A DNA stretch of 64,000 bases from Caballeronia hypogeia. Its GTDB lineage: Bacteria > Pseudomonadota > Gammaproteobacteria > Burkholderiales > Burkholderiaceae. The notes under the pieces are model-generated. The model was not told where the DNA came from and did no database searches. It was given only the letters and a program-made list of their open reading frames with translations. Both the position numbers and the translations under genes were made by a program. Shown here piece after piece: positions 18,126-28,254 of the stretch (positions within the stretch are counted from its first letter, which is position 1; the number at the start of each line of letters is the position of its first letter). Where the stretch lies: NCBI RefSeq assembly GCF_001544875.2, contig NZ_FCOA02000001.1, positions 248,001 to 312,000 on the forward strand, given 5' to 3'.

Positions 18126-18971
18126 TCAGATTTGCGGCGCTTCGTAGAGCGCGCCGATGCCCTCGCACGCGTCCTCGTCGATCCACTGGCGGCGCAGCAT
18201 GCAGTCGAGCGTCGCGAGACTGGCATCGACGGTGAGCTTGCCCTCCTCGATCCAGCGCGCCACCTCTTCGATGCGCGCGAGCCGGTGCTCGCCGACTTCG
18301 CCGTCCTGATTGCGCGGCGCGAAATCGGGCGGCAGCGAGACGTCGTAGACGAAGATCTGCTCGGCCTGCGTGCCTTCGGGCAGCGATTGCAGCACATGAA
18401 AGGTGCGGCCGCGCTCGGCGGTTCGGGCGAGATCGGCGCTCATGCCGGCTTCTTCCCAGCATTCCTTCACGAGCGTCGGCATGAGTTCCAGCCCCCAGCC
18501 GATGCCGCCCGCCACGATGTTGTCGAGCATGCCGGGATCGGTCGCCTTGGTGTCGCTGCGGCGCGCGATCCACAACTCCGGCGCTTTATCCCGATATTTT
18601 ACGATGCCGTTCAGGTGCACCGCGTAGGTCATCGTGCCGAAGAAGCGCGAGGCCGCGCGCTCGATGAACGCGAGCGGCGCGGCGTCGAAGTCGTTTCGGA
18701 TCGCGTAGGTTTCATCGCGCCAGCCGGGGATTTTGCCCTCGGCGTACAGCGCGCCGATGACCGCGCCGAGCGCGGCGCTGCGCGAGTTCACGTCGCCGAG
18801 CGATGCGTGCAGGCGCACCGATGCGTCGTCGATCACGAACACGTCGGGCCAGCGGCGCAACGCGTTCAAGTCGGCGAACCGAATCCAGCCGACGCGCTCG
18901 TCGCCGATGAAAAACGGTGCATGCGCGGCGGCGTCGAACCTGCGCGCGGCGGAGATAGCGGGCAATGTCAT
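18126..18971 (-). CDS. Nudix hydrolase with DUF4743-type N-terminal domain
   Basis: 281 residues: an N-terminal domain of about 110 residues of the DUF4743 type, then a Nudix fold. The Nudix box reads 'GGIGWGLELMPTLV' followed by KECWEEAGM, keeping the metal-binding EExG core, but the first box Glu is displaced by one position and Arg is Lys. Relatives include plant Nudix20/24 and fungal thiamine-pyrophosphokinase-associated proteins, some of which act on oxidised thiamine diphosphates; the substrate here is unproven. It lies 10 bases after the LysE-family gene and 27 bases before purU, so it is likely co-transcribed. Confidence 0.85.
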   Translation of the reverse strand: MTLPAISAARRFDAAAHAPFFIGDERVGWIRFADLNALRRWPDVFVIDDASVRLHASLGDVNSRSAALGAVIGALYAEGKIPGWRDETYAIRNDFDAAPLAFIERAASRFFGTMTYAVHLNGIVKYRDKAPELWIARRSDTKATDPGMLDNIVAGGIGWGLELMPTLVKECWEEAGMSADLARTAERGRTFHVLQSLPEGTQAEQIFVYDVSLPPDFAPRNQDGEVGEHRLARIEEVARWIEEGKLTVDASLATLDCMLRRQWIDEDACEGIGALYEAPQI

Positions 18972-18981
18972 GCGCCAGACC

Positions 18982-19596
18982 TCAGTCGCGCAGCGCGACG
19001 CGAATGCCGAGCGCGATGAAGGTCATGCCCGCGAGCCGGTCCATCCACACGCCCAGACGCGGGCGGCGCTTCAGCCACGCGCCGATCATGCCCGCGCCGA
19101 AGCCGAACATCGAAAAGACGACGATCGTCTGGAGCATGAACACGCCGCCCAGCTCGAACATCTGCAGCATGACGCTCTGCGCGCCGTGCGGATCGACGAA
19201 CTGCGGCAGGAACACGATGAAGAACAGCGTGACCTTCGGATTCAGCATGTTGCCGATCACGCTTTGCCGGAACACGGTGGTAAGCGGCTGGCTCGGGCGC
19301 GCGTGCGCGGTCGCGAGACCGTGACTGCGCAGCGCCTTGATGCCGATCCACACGAGATACGCCGCGCCCGCGAGCTTCACGGCCTGAAACGCCACCGGCG
19401 ACGAGCGCAGCAGCGCAGCAATGCCGAGCGCGGCGAGCGTCGTATGAAAGATCACACCGAACGCGAAGCCGAACGCGGCGACCACGCCCGCGAGCCGTCC
19501 TTGCGAGATGCCGCGCGCGAGCACTTGCAAGTTGTCCGGGCCGGGAGCGACGGTGATCGCGATGGACGCAGCGAGAAAGAGCAGGAAGTTGGGCAT
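18982..19596 (-). CDS. LysE/RhtB-family exporter
   Basis: 204 residues, six predicted transmembrane helices. Family motifs are 'ITVAPGPDNLQVLARGISQGR' at the N-terminus and 'GNMLNPKVTLFFIVFLPQF' near the middle. RhtB/LeuE-type proteins export amino acids or related metabolites using the proton gradient. The ATG at 19596 follows GGTGGA, which overlaps the last codons of apt; the apt stop lies just before this start (one-base gap), implying translational coupling. A GTG at 19608 is a less likely start. Its place among purine and one-carbon genes suggests a metabolite-overflow role, which is only inference. Confidence 0.9.
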   Translation of the reverse strand: MPNFLLFLAASIAITVAPGPDNLQVLARGISQGRLAGVVAAFGFAFGVIFHTTLAALGIAALLRSSPVAFQAVKLAGAAYLVWIGIKALRSHGLATAHARPSQPLTTVFRQSVIGNMLNPKVTLFFIVFLPQFVDPHGAQSVMLQMFELGGVFMLQTIVVFSMFGFGAGMIGAWLKRRPRLGVWMDRLAGMTFIALGIRVALRD

Positions 19597-19597
19597 G

Positions 19598-20164
19598 TCA
19601 ATGTCCACCGAATTCGCACACGGTATAAAGCGGCACGCCGTTTTCGCGCAAGAGCTTCGAGCCGCCGAGATCCGGCAGATCGATGATCGCCGCCGCTTCG
19701 ACCACTTCGGCGCCGAGCCGCTCCAGCAGGATCTTGCCGGCCATCATCGTGCCGCCGGTCGCGACCAGATCGTCGACGATCACGACGCGATCGCCCGGCT
19801 TGCACGCATCCTCGTGAATCTCGACGGTCGCGCGGCCGTACTCCAGCTCATACGACTGTTCGAGCGTCTTGTACGGCAGCTTGCCCTTCTTGCGGATCGG
19901 CACGAAACCGAGACTCAGCTCGTACGCGAGAATCGGCCCGATGATGAAACCGCGCGCGTCCATTCCGGCGATCACGTTGATGTTTTCATCGATATAGCGC
20001 TGCACGAACAGGTCGATCAGCATGCGCAGCGCGCGGCGATCCTGCAGGATCGTCGTGATGTCGCGGAACTGCACGCCGGCCTGCGGCCAGTTCTCGACGG
20101 TGCGCACGCGCTCCTTGATGAAACGCGCGGCGTCGAGCTGAGCGTTCGAAGGGGAAATGGACAT
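19598..20164 (-). CDS. apt: adenine phosphoribosyltransferase
   Basis: 188 residues. It salvages adenine to AMP with PRPP. It shows the type I PRTase PRPP-binding motif [13 protein letters not shown] (about residues 127-139), the hood segment '[13 protein letters not shown]' and '[17 protein letters not shown]' typical of APRT. The ATG is preceded by GGAG. It is the first gene of a four-gene operon (apt, lysE-type exporter, Nudix, purU), whose other recognisable member also concerns purine and one-carbon metabolism. Confidence 0.97.
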   Translation of the reverse strand: MSISPSNAQLDAARFIKERVRTVENWPQAGVQFRDITTILQDRRALRMLIDLFVQRYIDENINVIAGMDARGFIIGPILAYELSLGFVPIRKKGKLPYKTLEQSYELEYGRATVEIHEDACKPGDRVVIVDDLVATGGTMMAGKILLERLGAEVVEAAAIIDLPDLGGSKLLRENGVPLYTVCEFGGH

Positions 20165-20223
20165 GACTTCTCCGGAGTCCGCGCCGTGAGGCCGCGCGTT
20201 CGCCTTGGTGACAAAAGAGGAAA

Positions 20224-22218
20224 CTACGCCGCCCGGCGATTGCGCGAGAGCCGTTCCTCGGCTTGCGCCAATATTTCGGGCAGGCCGCGCAGCACGACGA
20301 TATCGTTCGCGCGCAGCTTGGTTTCGGGATCGGGTGCAACGCCTCGGATGCCGTGGCGCCGGATCGCTGTCACCTCGACACCATTGCCGACGAGCCCGAG
20401 ATCGTCGAGCGAATGCCCGACCGCCTCGGAATTCGCGTCGATCGGTACGGATTGTAGCCGGACCTGCTCGTGACCATCGTCGTCGTCGGCATCATCGGCG
20501 CCGTGGAAATAGCCGCGCAAGAGGCTGTAGCGCGCGTCGCGCATCTCTTCGACGCGCCGCACGACGCGGCGCATCGGCACGCCCATCAGGACCAGCGTGT
20601 GCGAGGCCAGCATCAGACTCCCCTCGACGATCTCCGGAATCACTTCCGTGGCACCGGCGGCGGTGAGCTTTTCGAGATCGGCGTCATCGACCGTGCGCAC
20701 GATCACCGGCAAGGTCGGCGCGAGCTCGTGAATGTTGTGCAGCACGCGCATCGCGGACGGGGTGTTGGCATAGGTGATCGCGACCGTCGCCGCGCGATGC
20801 AAACCCGCCGCGAGCAGCGATTCGCGCCGCCCGGCGTCACCGAACACGACCGATTCGCCGGCCGCCGCAGCCGCCTGAACGCGGTCCGGGTCCAGGTCGA
20901 GCGCCACGTAGGAAATGCCCTCCTGCTCAAGCATGCGCGCGAGGTTCTGCCCGGCGCGCCCGTAGCCGCAGATGATCACGTGGCCGCTCTGCTTCAGGCT
21001 CTGCGTGGCGATCTTGGTCATCTGCAGCGATTGCAGCATCCATTCCGTCGACGAAAGCCGCAGCACGATCCGGTCCGCGTTCTGGATGATGAACGGTGCG
21101 GCGAGCATGGAAAGCAGCATCGCGGAGAGAATCGCCTGCAGCACGACCGAGTTGACGAGATGCGAATCCAGAATCAGGTTCAGCAGCACGAAGCCGAATT
21201 CGCCCGCCTGCGCGAGCCCGAGACCCGTGCGCATCGCGACGCCCTGAGGCGCGCCGAACGCACGGGCGAGCGCGGTGATCATCACGGCCTTGAGCAGGAT
21301 CGGCACGATGAAGAAACCGAGCACCAGAAACGGATGTTCCCAGATCACGCGCGGATTGAGCAGCATGCCGGTGGTCACGAAGAACAACCCCAGCAGCACG
21401 TCGCGGAACGGCTTGATGTCCTCTTCCACCTGATGCCGGTAAGGCGTCTCCGCGATCAGCATGCCCGCGATGAACGCACCGAGCGCAAGCGAAAGTCCGA
21501 ATTTGTCGGTGATGAACGCGGCGCCCAGGGTCACGAGCAGCAGGTTCAGCATGAACAGCTCTTGCGAGCGCCGCCGCGCGACCAGATCGAACCAGCGCGT
21601 CATGAACTTCTGGCCGATGAACAGCAGCACGGTCAACGCGACGACGATCTTCACCGCGGCGATGCCGAGCCACATTGCCAGCTGCGACGAATTGCCGTTG
21701 CCGAACGCCGCGATGATGATCAGCAGCGGCACCACGGCCAGATCCTGGAACAACAGCACGCCGAAGATATTGCGCCCGTGCTCCGACTCGAGTTCGAGCC
21801 GCTCGGCGAGCAGCTTGCTGACGATGGCCGTCGACGACATGGAAAGCGCGCCGCCCAACGCGAAGCTCGCCTGCCACGACATGCTGGTCCAGAAGTTCGC
21901 GATCCAGCCGAAGATCATCGCCAGCGCGATGGTCGCGCCGACCTGGCTCGCGCCCAGCCCGAACACGATGCGCCGCATCGAGCGCAGTTTCGACAGCGAG
22001 AATTCGAGCCCGATGGAGAACATCAGGAAAACGACGCCGAATTCGGCGAGATGCTGCGCGCGCTCGGGATCCGGCGCGATGCCCGCGGCATTCGGCCCCA
22101 CGATGATGCCGACCGCCAGATAGCCGAGCATCGGCGGCAGATTCAAAAAACGGAAAATGACGACGCCCGCCACCGAACAGAGCAGCAACAACAGCGTCAT
22201 TTCAAGCGGAGAGGTCAT
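20224..22218 (-). CDS. CPA2 monovalent cation:proton antiporter (KefB/KefC-like)
   Basis: 664 residues: an N-terminal Na+/H+ exchanger domain of about twelve helices (1-380), a TrkA-N (RCK) NAD-binding domain about 405-520 with '[17 protein letters not shown]', and a C-terminal TrkA-C domain about 570-655 ('[13 protein letters not shown] ... [15 protein letters not shown]'). Such proteins exchange K+ (or Na+) for H+; Kef proteins are gated by glutathione adducts. An acidic, low-complexity '[10 protein letters not shown]' linker lies before TrkA-C. It is divergent from kdsD, with about 160 bp between starts. Confidence 0.93.
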   Translation of the reverse strand: MTSPLEMTLLLLLCSVAGVVIFRFLNLPPMLGYLAVGIIVGPNAAGIAPDPERAQHLAEFGVVFLMFSIGLEFSLSKLRSMRRIVFGLGASQVGATIALAMIFGWIANFWTSMSWQASFALGGALSMSSTAIVSKLLAERLELESEHGRNIFGVLLFQDLAVVPLLIIIAAFGNGNSSQLAMWLGIAAVKIVVALTVLLFIGQKFMTRWFDLVARRRSQELFMLNLLLVTLGAAFITDKFGLSLALGAFIAGMLIAETPYRHQVEEDIKPFRDVLLGLFFVTTGMLLNPRVIWEHPFLVLGFFIVPILLKAVMITALARAFGAPQGVAMRTGLGLAQAGEFGFVLLNLILDSHLVNSVVLQAILSAMLLSMLAAPFIIQNADRIVLRLSSTEWMLQSLQMTKIATQSLKQSGHVIICGYGRAGQNLARMLEQEGISYVALDLDPDRVQAAAAAGESVVFGDAGRRESLLAAGLHRAATVAITYANTPSAMRVLHNIHELAPTLPVIVRTVDDADLEKLTAAGATEVIPEIVEGSLMLASHTLVLMGVPMRRVVRRVEEMRDARYSLLRGYFHGADDADDDDGHEQVRLQSVPIDANSEAVGHSLDDLGLVGNGVEVTAIRRHGIRGVAPDPETKLRANDIVVLRGLPEILAQAEERLSRNRRAA

Positions 22219-22364
22219 CCGTCTAGCGTCCTCGTTCGTCAGCGTTCCGGCGCGCGTCAGGAGCGCGGCGGCATCTTGAAAAAGCCCTTGACGACAGGGC
22301 CCGCGGGGGCGGATAGGCGGCGGCGCGCCAGCCTCCGTGCGGGGCGGCTCAGAATCGCCTTTGC

Positions 22365-22370
22365 TATACT
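22365..22370 (+). promoter_or_regulatory. -10-like TATACT immediately upstream of kdsD
   Basis: TATACT ends only six bases before the kdsD ATG and no Shine-Dalgarno lies between. If used, it would make a leaderless or nearly leaderless kdsD transcript. No good -35 is seen. Confidence 0.35.
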
Positions 22371-22376
22371 CCGCGA

Positions 22377-23360
22377 ATGATAGCGAAAATCAATGGCGAC
22401 CGGGCACTGGCGCTGGCTCGCGGTGTAATCCAGATCGAAGCCGACGCGGTTCGCGGGCTCTCCGAACTTCTCGACGAAAACTTCACGAATGCGGTCGAAA
22501 CGCTGCTTGGCTGTCGCGGCCGGGTGGTCGTTTCGGGCATCGGCAAGTCGGGACACGTCGCGCGCAAATTCGCCGCGACGCTCGCGAGCACGGGCACGCC
22601 CGCGTTCTTCGTACATCCGGCCGAAGCGAGCCACGGCGACCTCGGCATGGTCACTTCCGACGACATTTTCATCGCGCTGTCGAATTCAGGCGAAACGGAA
22701 GAGCTCGTCGCCATTCTGCCGCTCATCAAGCGTCTCGGCGCCAAGCTTATCGCGATTACCGGGCGTCCCGAATCCAGTCTCGCGCAGCTCGCGGACATGC
22801 ACCTGAACGCGCGCGTCGAAAAGGAAGCGTGCCCGATGAACCTCGCGCCGACGGCCAGCACGACCGCCGCGATGGCGCTCGGAGACGCGCTCGCCGTCGC
22901 CGTGCTCGACGCGCGCGGCTTCGGCCCGGACGACTTCGCGCGCTCGCATCCGGGCGGCGCGCTGGGCCGCCGCCTGCTCACTTATGTACGCGACGTGATG
23001 CGCGTCGGCGACGAAATTCCCGTGGTGCCGCTCTCGGCGACGGTTTCGGACGCGCTCTTCCAGATCACCGACAAGCGCATGGGCATGACCGCCGTGATCG
23101 ACGACAATCGCCACGTGCTGGGCATCTTCACGGACGGCGACCTGCGCCGCGTGCTGCAGGGCGACGGCGATTTCCGCGCGCTGAAACTCGCCGATGTAAT
23201 GACGCGTAACCCGCGCACGATCGCGCCGGACCATCTCGCGGTCGAAGCGGTGGAACTGATGGAGCGTTATCGCATCAATCAGATGCTGGTCGTCGACGCC
23301 GACTCGACGCTGATCGGCGCACTCAACATGCACGACCTCTTCTCCAAGAAGGTGATCTGA
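22377..23360 (+). CDS. kdsD: D-arabinose-5-phosphate isomerase
   Basis: 327 residues. It converts ribulose-5-phosphate to arabinose-5-phosphate, the first committed precursor of Kdo. It has an N-terminal SIS domain (about 35-170; 'VVSGIGKSGHVARKFAATLASTGTPAFFVHPAEASHGDLG') with the 'SNSGETEEL' sugar-binding motif, then two CBS domains (about 205-325). It is first in the kdsD-kdsC-lptC-lptA-lptB operon; its stop overlaps the kdsC start by one base. No Shine-Dalgarno precedes the ATG. Confidence 0.97.
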   Translation: MIAKINGDRALALARGVIQIEADAVRGLSELLDENFTNAVETLLGCRGRVVVSGIGKSGHVARKFAATLASTGTPAFFVHPAEASHGDLGMVTSDDIFIALSNSGETEELVAILPLIKRLGAKLIAITGRPESSLAQLADMHLNARVEKEACPMNLAPTASTTAAMALGDALAVAVLDARGFGPDDFARSHPGGALGRRLLTYVRDVMRVGDEIPVVPLSATVSDALFQITDKRMGMTAVIDDNRHVLGIFTDGDLRRVLQGDGDFRALKLADVMTRNPRTIAPDHLAVEAVELMERYRINQMLVVDADSTLIGALNMHDLFSKKVI

Positions 23361-23929
23361 TGGCGCAAAAGCCTCCCTCCGGCACGCCGGCGCTGCCCGC
23401 CACGGCCACGGCCGCTGAGCGCGCGAGCCGCGTCCGGCTGATGATTTTCGACATCGACGGCGTCTTCACCGACGGCAGCCTTTACTTCACGGCCGAAGGC
23501 GACACGATGAAGTCGTTCAATTCGCTCGACGGCCACGGCGTCAAGATGCTGCAGTCCGTCGGCATCCAGACGGCGATCATCACCGGGCGGCAGTCCGGCA
23601 TCGTCGCGGCGCGCGCGCGCGAGCTGGGCATCACGCATCTATATCAGGGCGTCGAAAACAAGAACGACGCCTTTCTGACATTGCTCGAGAAGATCGGTAT
23701 TTCGTCCGCCGAATGCGGTTACATGGGCGACGACTGGCCCGATCTCTGCGTAATGCGTCAATGTGGCTTCGCCACCGCGCCGGCGAACTCGCATCCGGAA
23801 GTGATCCAGCGCGCGCACTGGGTCGCCGAAGCACGTGGCGGCCACGGCGCCGTGCGCGAAGTCTGCGACGCGATCCTGCGCGCGCAACATCGCTACGACG
23901 AGCTGCTCGCCGCGGCGCTCGGAAGCTGA
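23360..23929 (+). CDS. kdsC: 3-deoxy-manno-octulosonate-8-phosphate phosphatase
   Basis: 189 residues, an HAD-superfamily C0 phosphatase (tetrameric, no cap). The catalytic motif is 'MIFDIDGVFTDGSLYF' with the Asp nucleophile; other HAD motifs are 'IITGRQSG' and 'CGYMGDDWPDLCVM'. It dephosphorylates Kdo-8-P to Kdo. The start overlaps the kdsD stop (TGATG), indicating translational coupling. The N-terminal 25 residues are a low-complexity extension before the HAD core. lptC begins five bases after its stop. Confidence 0.97.
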   Translation: MAQKPPSGTPALPATATAAERASRVRLMIFDIDGVFTDGSLYFTAEGDTMKSFNSLDGHGVKMLQSVGIQTAIITGRQSGIVAARARELGITHLYQGVENKNDAFLTLLEKIGISSAECGYMGDDWPDLCVMRQCGFATAPANSHPEVIQRAHWVAEARGGHGAVREVCDAILRAQHRYDELLAAALGS

Positions 23930-23933
23930 CTCC

Positions 23934-24536
23934 ATGCAGCGCCCCCGCCGCCTCGCCTCGCTGTTGCCGCTCTTCGCGGTGGCCGCGCTCGCCGGCATCA
24001 CGTACTGGCTATTGCAGGCCACGCTGCCGCCAGCCGCGCAAGCGCCGGCGCCGGCCAAACGGCACACGCCCGACTATTTCGCCAACAACTTTTCCGTGTC
24101 CGAGCTCGACGCCACCGGCACGACGCAATACCGGCTGACGGCCAAGTCCATGGTGCATTACGAGGACGACGAAATCAGCGACCTCACGCTGCCCGCCATG
24201 CGCATGTTTCAGCCGATGAAGCCGACTGTCACGGCGACGGCCGAGCGCGGCACGGTCAACGGCGACGTCTCGGTCGTCGATCTCTACGACCATGCGCGCA
24301 TACTTCGCGCTGCCGGCTACGGCGATCCGCAGATGCAGGCGGATTCACAGCATTTTCGCGTGCTGGTGAACGACGATGTCATCGAAACGGAAAAACCGGT
24401 TAGACTTCAGCGCGGTCCGTCGGTGATGACGGCCGACGGCATGAACTACAACAACGTGACCCGGGTAATGAAGCTATTCGGTAACGTGCGCGGCGCGATC
24501 GCCGCCACGGATATCAACGGCGGCTCGTCCAAGTAA
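23934..24536 (+). CDS. lptC: LPS export ABC transporter periplasmic protein LptC
   Basis: About 200 residues with a single N-terminal transmembrane anchor ('LLPLFAVAALAGITYWLLQ') and a periplasmic beta-jellyroll (LptC/OstA-like) with 'DYFANNFSVSELDATGTTQYRL', the region that docks to LptA and LptBFG. It carries LPS from the inner membrane complex toward LptA. The start at 23934 was chosen at the beginning of the anchor, five bases after the kdsC stop. Confidence 0.93.
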   Translation: MQRPRRLASLLPLFAVAALAGITYWLLQATLPPAAQAPAPAKRHTPDYFANNFSVSELDATGTTQYRLTAKSMVHYEDDEISDLTLPAMRMFQPMKPTVTATAERGTVNGDVSVVDLYDHARILRAAGYGDPQMQADSQHFRVLVNDDVIETEKPVRLQRGPSVMTADGMNYNNVTRVMKLFGNVRGAIAATDINGGSSK

Positions 24537-24567
24537 AGCCCGGCACTCCCATCCGAACTGTGACTGC

Positions 24568-25263
24568 ATGAACGAAAGGTTCCCTCGTCCCGATGGCGGC
24601 CATGCGCGCGCAATGCTCGCGCGCCGCGTCACGCGCGCCCAGCGAGCCTCCCGGGCCGGGCTGGTCGCCGCTCTGGCGTCCCTCATCGCGCTGGTGACGC
24701 TCCCCGCGCACGCCGAAAAGGCCGACCGCGACAAGCCGCTCAACATCGAAGCGGACAACATGTCCTACGACGACCTCAACCAGAAGAACGTCTTCACCGG
24801 TCACGTGGTCGCGACCAAGGGCACGATCGTCATCAAGGCCGACCGTGTCGAAGTCACGCAGGATCCACAAGGTTACCAGTACGCAACCGGCACCTCGACC
24901 GGTAACAATCTCTCGTATTTCCGCCAGAAGCGCGACGGCGTGAACGAATACATCGACGGCAATGCCGTGCGTATCGACTACGACGGCAAGAACGACTTCA
25001 CCAAGCTCACGACGCGCGCCACCGTGCGCCGCCTGCAAGGGCTCAACACCGTGCAGGACGAGGTGCATGGCAGCGTCATCACGTATGACGGGCAGAAGGA
25101 CTTCTATACGGCGAGCGCCGGCAAGGACGTCGCCGGTCCGGGCAATCCGAGCGGACGCGTACGCGCAATGCTTGCACCGCGTTCGGGCGGCGCCGCGCCG
25201 CTTAACGGCCAGCCCGCCACACTCGCCCCGTCGAACACCATCCAAGGAACGCCGCAGCAGTGA
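24568..25263 (+). CDS. lptA: LPS transport periplasmic protein LptA
   Basis: 231 residues with an N-terminal signal sequence ending near 'LPAHA' and an OstA-like beta-jellyroll ('[31 protein letters not shown]...' in pattern). LptA oligomers bridge the periplasm for LPS transport. An unusually long pre-signal segment of about 25 residues is rich in Arg. The C-terminal tail is Pro/Ala-rich and low in complexity. The stop codon overlaps the lptB GTG start by four bases. Confidence 0.94.
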   Translation: MNERFPRPDGGHARAMLARRVTRAQRASRAGLVAALASLIALVTLPAHAEKADRDKPLNIEADNMSYDDLNQKNVFTGHVVATKGTIVIKADRVEVTQDPQGYQYATGTSTGNNLSYFRQKRDGVNEYIDGNAVRIDYDGKNDFTKLTTRATVRRLQGLNTVQDEVHGSVITYDGQKDFYTASAGKDVAGPGNPSGRVRAMLAPRSGGAAPLNGQPATLAPSNTIQGTPQQ

Positions 25264-26042
25264 ATGCGCCCGCCATGCCCCACCGCAAGCCGGAAGGCGA
25301 GTCGAGTTCGCTCGTCGTCCGCAACCTGAAGAAGCGCTACGGCTCGCGCACGGTCGTGAAAGATGTCTCGCTCGACGTCAAGAGCGGCGAGGTGGTCGGG
25401 CTGCTCGGCCCGAACGGCGCGGGCAAGACGACCTCGTTCTATATGATCGTCGGCCTCGTGCCGCTCGATGCCGGCGAAATCGATCTCGACGGCAATTCGA
25501 TCAGCCTCCTGCCCATTCACCAGCGCGCGCACCTCGGGCTTTCGTATCTGCCGCAGGAAGCGTCGGTGTTCCGCAAGCTCACCGTCGAGCAGAACATCCG
25601 CGCGGTCCTCGAGTTGCAGACCGATGAAGCGGGCAAACGCCTGTCCAAAGACGCCATAAGTCAGCGCGCGGAAGCCTTGCTCGACGAGTTGCAGATCGCC
25701 CACCTGCGCGAGAATCCCGCGCTGTCGCTTTCGGGCGGAGAGCGCCGTCGCGTGGAGATCGCGCGCGCGCTCGCGACCAATCCGAGCTTCATCCTGCTTG
25801 ATGAGCCGTTCGCTGGCGTCGACCCGATCGCGGTCCTGGAAATCCAGAAGATCGTGAAGTTTCTGAAGCAGCGCAACATCGGCGTCTTGATCACCGACCA
25901 CAACGTGCGCGAGACGCTCGGCATCTGCGATCACGCGTACATCATCAGCGATGGAAGCGTGCTCGCGGCGGGCGCGCCGAGCGAAATCATCGAAAACGAA
26001 AGCGTGCGGCGCGTCTATCTGGGCGAGCATTTCCGCATGTGA
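25260..26042 (+). CDS. lptB: LPS export ABC transporter ATP-binding protein LptB
   Basis: 260 residues, a cytosolic ABC ATPase. Walker [10 protein letters not shown] (about 48), Q-loop within '[13 protein letters not shown]', signature '[15 protein letters not shown]', Walker B '[15 protein letters not shown]' and the switch His in '[10 protein letters not shown]' are all intact. Two copies drive LPS extraction through LptFG, which are not in this window. The GTG start overlaps the lptA stop (GTGA), so coupling is likely. A Rho-independent terminator follows. Confidence 0.97.
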   Translation: MNAPAMPHRKPEGESSSLVVRNLKKRYGSRTVVKDVSLDVKSGEVVGLLGPNGAGKTTSFYMIVGLVPLDAGEIDLDGNSISLLPIHQRAHLGLSYLPQEASVFRKLTVEQNIRAVLELQTDEAGKRLSKDAISQRAEALLDELQIAHLRENPALSLSGGERRRVEIARALATNPSFILLDEPFAGVDPIAVLEIQKIVKFLKQRNIGVLITDHNVRETLGICDHAYIISDGSVLAAGAPSEIIENESVRRVYLGEHFRM

Positions 26043-26103
26043 ACGAGCGGGCGCTTGACGCGTTCGCATCGTGCACCGCACCACGCCGAAGCAGCAAAAC
26101 TTA

Positions 26104-26135
26104 CGTGCCGCCCGCCGGGCGGCACGCGCTTTTTT
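26104..26135 (+). terminator. Rho-independent terminator after lptB
   Basis: Stem CGTGCCGCC-CGCCG-GGCGGCACG followed by CGCTTTTTT, 60 bases after the lptB stop. It separates the LPS operon from rpoN. Confidence 0.93.
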
Positions 26136-26194
26136 GGATTCGCCGCGAGGTTTCGCGCGCGTGGCAAACTCTCTACAATGATTAAAACCTTGCC

Positions 26195-27709
26195 ATGAAA
26201 GCCAGCCTCCAACTCCGCCTCTCGCAGCATCTTGCGCTGACCCCGCAACTGCAGCAGTCCATCCGGCTGCTTCAGTTGTCGACGCTCGAACTGCAGCAGG
26301 AAGTCGCGATGGCGGTCGCCCAGAATCCGCTGCTCGAAAACGACGACTGGATCTCGAGCCCGCTGCGCGTCGCTGCGGACGGTTCACTGATCGCGCAGCC
26401 CGCAGCACCGAGCGCGCCCGCAGAACCGATGATGAGCAACGGCTCGTCATCGGGCACCTCCAGTTCCGACCGTTCGGAAAACAGCGAGCCGCAAGGCGTC
26501 GACGAGTACAACGGCCTGGGTTCGGACAGCAGCTCGGACACCAGTTCCTGGAATCTCGAAGACTACGGCCGCTCGAACAACGCGTCCGACGACGACGACC
26601 TGCCGCCGCTGCAGATCCACGAATCGACCACCACGCTGCGCGACCATCTGACCGCGCAGTTGCGAATGACGTCGGCGAATCAACGCGATCGCGCGCTCGT
26701 CACGTTTCTCATCGAATCCCTGGATGAAGACGGCTATCTGACCTCGCAGCTCGAAGAAGTTCAGACCGATCTTCCGGAAGAACTGGAAGTCGAGATCGAC
26801 GAACTGAGCGCGGCGCTCGCGTTGCTGCAGAGTTTCGATCCGCCGGGTGTCGGTGGGCGTTCGGCGTCGGAATGCCTGAAGCTGCAATTGCTGCGGCTCG
26901 ACGCATCACCCACGCGCACGCTGGCGCTCGATATCGTCACGAATCATCTGGAGTTGCTCGCCGCCCGTGACTTCACGCGCCTGCGCAAGCAACTGAAGGC
27001 AAGCGACGACTCCTTGCGGGACGCGCATTTGCTGATCAAGTCGCTGGAGCCGTTCCCGGGCGCCGCGTACGGCAAGAGCGAAGCCGACTATGTGGTGCCG
27101 GACATTCTCGTGAAGAAAAGCGCGAGCGGATGGCTCGCCGAGCTGAACCCGGAAATCGTGCCGCGCCTGCGCATTAACCACCTGTACGCGAATATCCTGC
27201 GCAACAACCGCGGCGATCCGGGGAGCGGCTCGCTGCGTCAGCAGCTCCAGGAAGCGCGCTGGCTGATCAAAAATATTCAGCAGAGGTTTGAGACGATCCT
27301 GCGTGTCGCGCAGGCGATTGTCGAGCGTCAGAAGAACTTTTTTGCACATGGCGAAATCGCCATGCGCCCCTTGGTTTTGCGGGAGATTGCTGATACGCTG
27401 GGCTTACACGAGTCGACGGTTTCTCGTGTGACTACAGGGAAGTACATGCTCACCCCATTCGGGACGCTTGAATTTAAGTACTTCTTTGGATCGCACGTTT
27501 CGACCGACACAGGAGGCGCGGCATCGTCCACGGCGATCCGGGCCCTCATCAAGCAACTGATAGGAGCGGAAGACCCCAAGACTCCTCTTTCAGACAGCCG
27601 CATCGCCGAACTGCTGGCGGAACAAGGATTCGTGGTCGCGCGGCGTACCGTTGCCAAGTACCGCGAAGCCCTCAAGATTCCCGCAGTGAATCTGCGCAAG
27701 TCTCTATGA
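26195..27709 (+). CDS. rpoN: RNA polymerase sigma-54 factor
   Basis: 504 residues. Region I is Gln/Leu-rich ('[23 protein letters not shown]'), needed for enhancer response. A long acidic Ser/Asp region II follows (about 60-150), then the core-binding domain, the helix-turn-helix near 370-410 ('[24 protein letters not shown]') and the RpoN box [12 protein letters not shown] near the C-terminus that reads the -24 element. It directs transcription of nitrogen, motility and other activator-dependent genes. It has a separate terminator upstream and is followed by hpf, ptsN, hprK and rapZ, the conserved proteobacterial order. Confidence 0.98.
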   Translation: MKASLQLRLSQHLALTPQLQQSIRLLQLSTLELQQEVAMAVAQNPLLENDDWISSPLRVAADGSLIAQPAAPSAPAEPMMSNGSSSGTSSSDRSENSEPQGVDEYNGLGSDSSSDTSSWNLEDYGRSNNASDDDDLPPLQIHESTTTLRDHLTAQLRMTSANQRDRALVTFLIESLDEDGYLTSQLEEVQTDLPEELEVEIDELSAALALLQSFDPPGVGGRSASECLKLQLLRLDASPTRTLALDIVTNHLELLAARDFTRLRKQLKASDDSLRDAHLLIKSLEPFPGAAYGKSEADYVVPDILVKKSASGWLAELNPEIVPRLRINHLYANILRNNRGDPGSGSLRQQLQEARWLIKNIQQRFETILRVAQAIVERQKNFFAHGEIAMRPLVLREIADTLGLHESTVSRVTTGKYMLTPFGTLEFKYFFGSHVSTDTGGAASSTAIRALIKQLIGAEDPKTPLSDSRIAELLAEQGFVVARRTVAKYREALKIPAVNLRKSL

Positions 27710-27894
27710 CCCGTCTCTGTAGTCCATCGCATTTTGCAATGGGCGTTTACCGGCCGCACCGCGAAAGCGAGTTCGAGCCGGCGGATGCGACCCGCTTCAG
27801 GAGCGCGTAAGACATGACGCGCTGACGGTTCGCACAGCCGACCGGTACCGGACGAGCCGACGTGGCCTGGCGGCCATTAGCTTGGAGAGCAACT

Positions 27895-28254
27895 ATGAAT
27901 CTGAAGATCAGTGGACACCACCTCGAATTGACGCCTGCGTTGCGCGAGTACGTGATCACGAAGCTGGACAGGGTGCTGCGTCACTTCGATCAAGTGATCG
28001 ACGGCAACGTTGTCCTCTCGGTCGACAATCATAGGGAAAAGGAAAAGCGGCAGAAGGCAGAAATCAACCTGCACCTCAAGGGCAAGGACATTTTTATCGA
28101 GAGTTGTGACGCTGATATGTACGCCGCCATCGACCTGATGGTCGACAAGCTGGATCGGCAAGTCATCAAGCACAAGGACAAGATCCAGGGCCACGCACAC
28201 GAGTCAGTGAAGTATCACGGCGAGCCGCAAAGCATGGAAGCGCCGTCGCCTTGA
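27895..28254 (+). CDS. hpf: ribosome hibernation promoting factor (YhbH/HPF, short form)
   Basis: 119 residues: an S30AE/RaiA-fold protein that binds the 30S decoding region and promotes 70S inactivation or 100S dimers in stationary phase. It has the family start '[20 protein letters not shown]' and the '[21 protein letters not shown]' helix. Length matches short HPF; the long-form dimerisation domain is absent. ATG 27895 has GGAGAG upstream. It sits in the usual place after rpoN. Confidence 0.94.
   Translation: MNLKISGHHLELTPALREYVITKLDRVLRHFDQVIDGNVVLSVDNHREKEKRQKAEINLHLKGKDIFIESCDADMYAAIDLMVDKLDRQVIKHKDKIQGHAHESVKYHGEPQSMEAPSP

Noticed and set aside
20470..22380. Open frame of about 636 codons antisense to the Kef-type antiporter
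   Set aside because: Low-complexity His/Arg/Glu-rich translation typical of an antisense shadow; the antiporter reading is fully supported by domains.
26160..26194. TGGCAAA near rpoN considered as a -24/-12 sigma-54 promoter
   Set aside because: The -12 GC is missing at the required spacing, so it does not meet the sigma-54 consensus.
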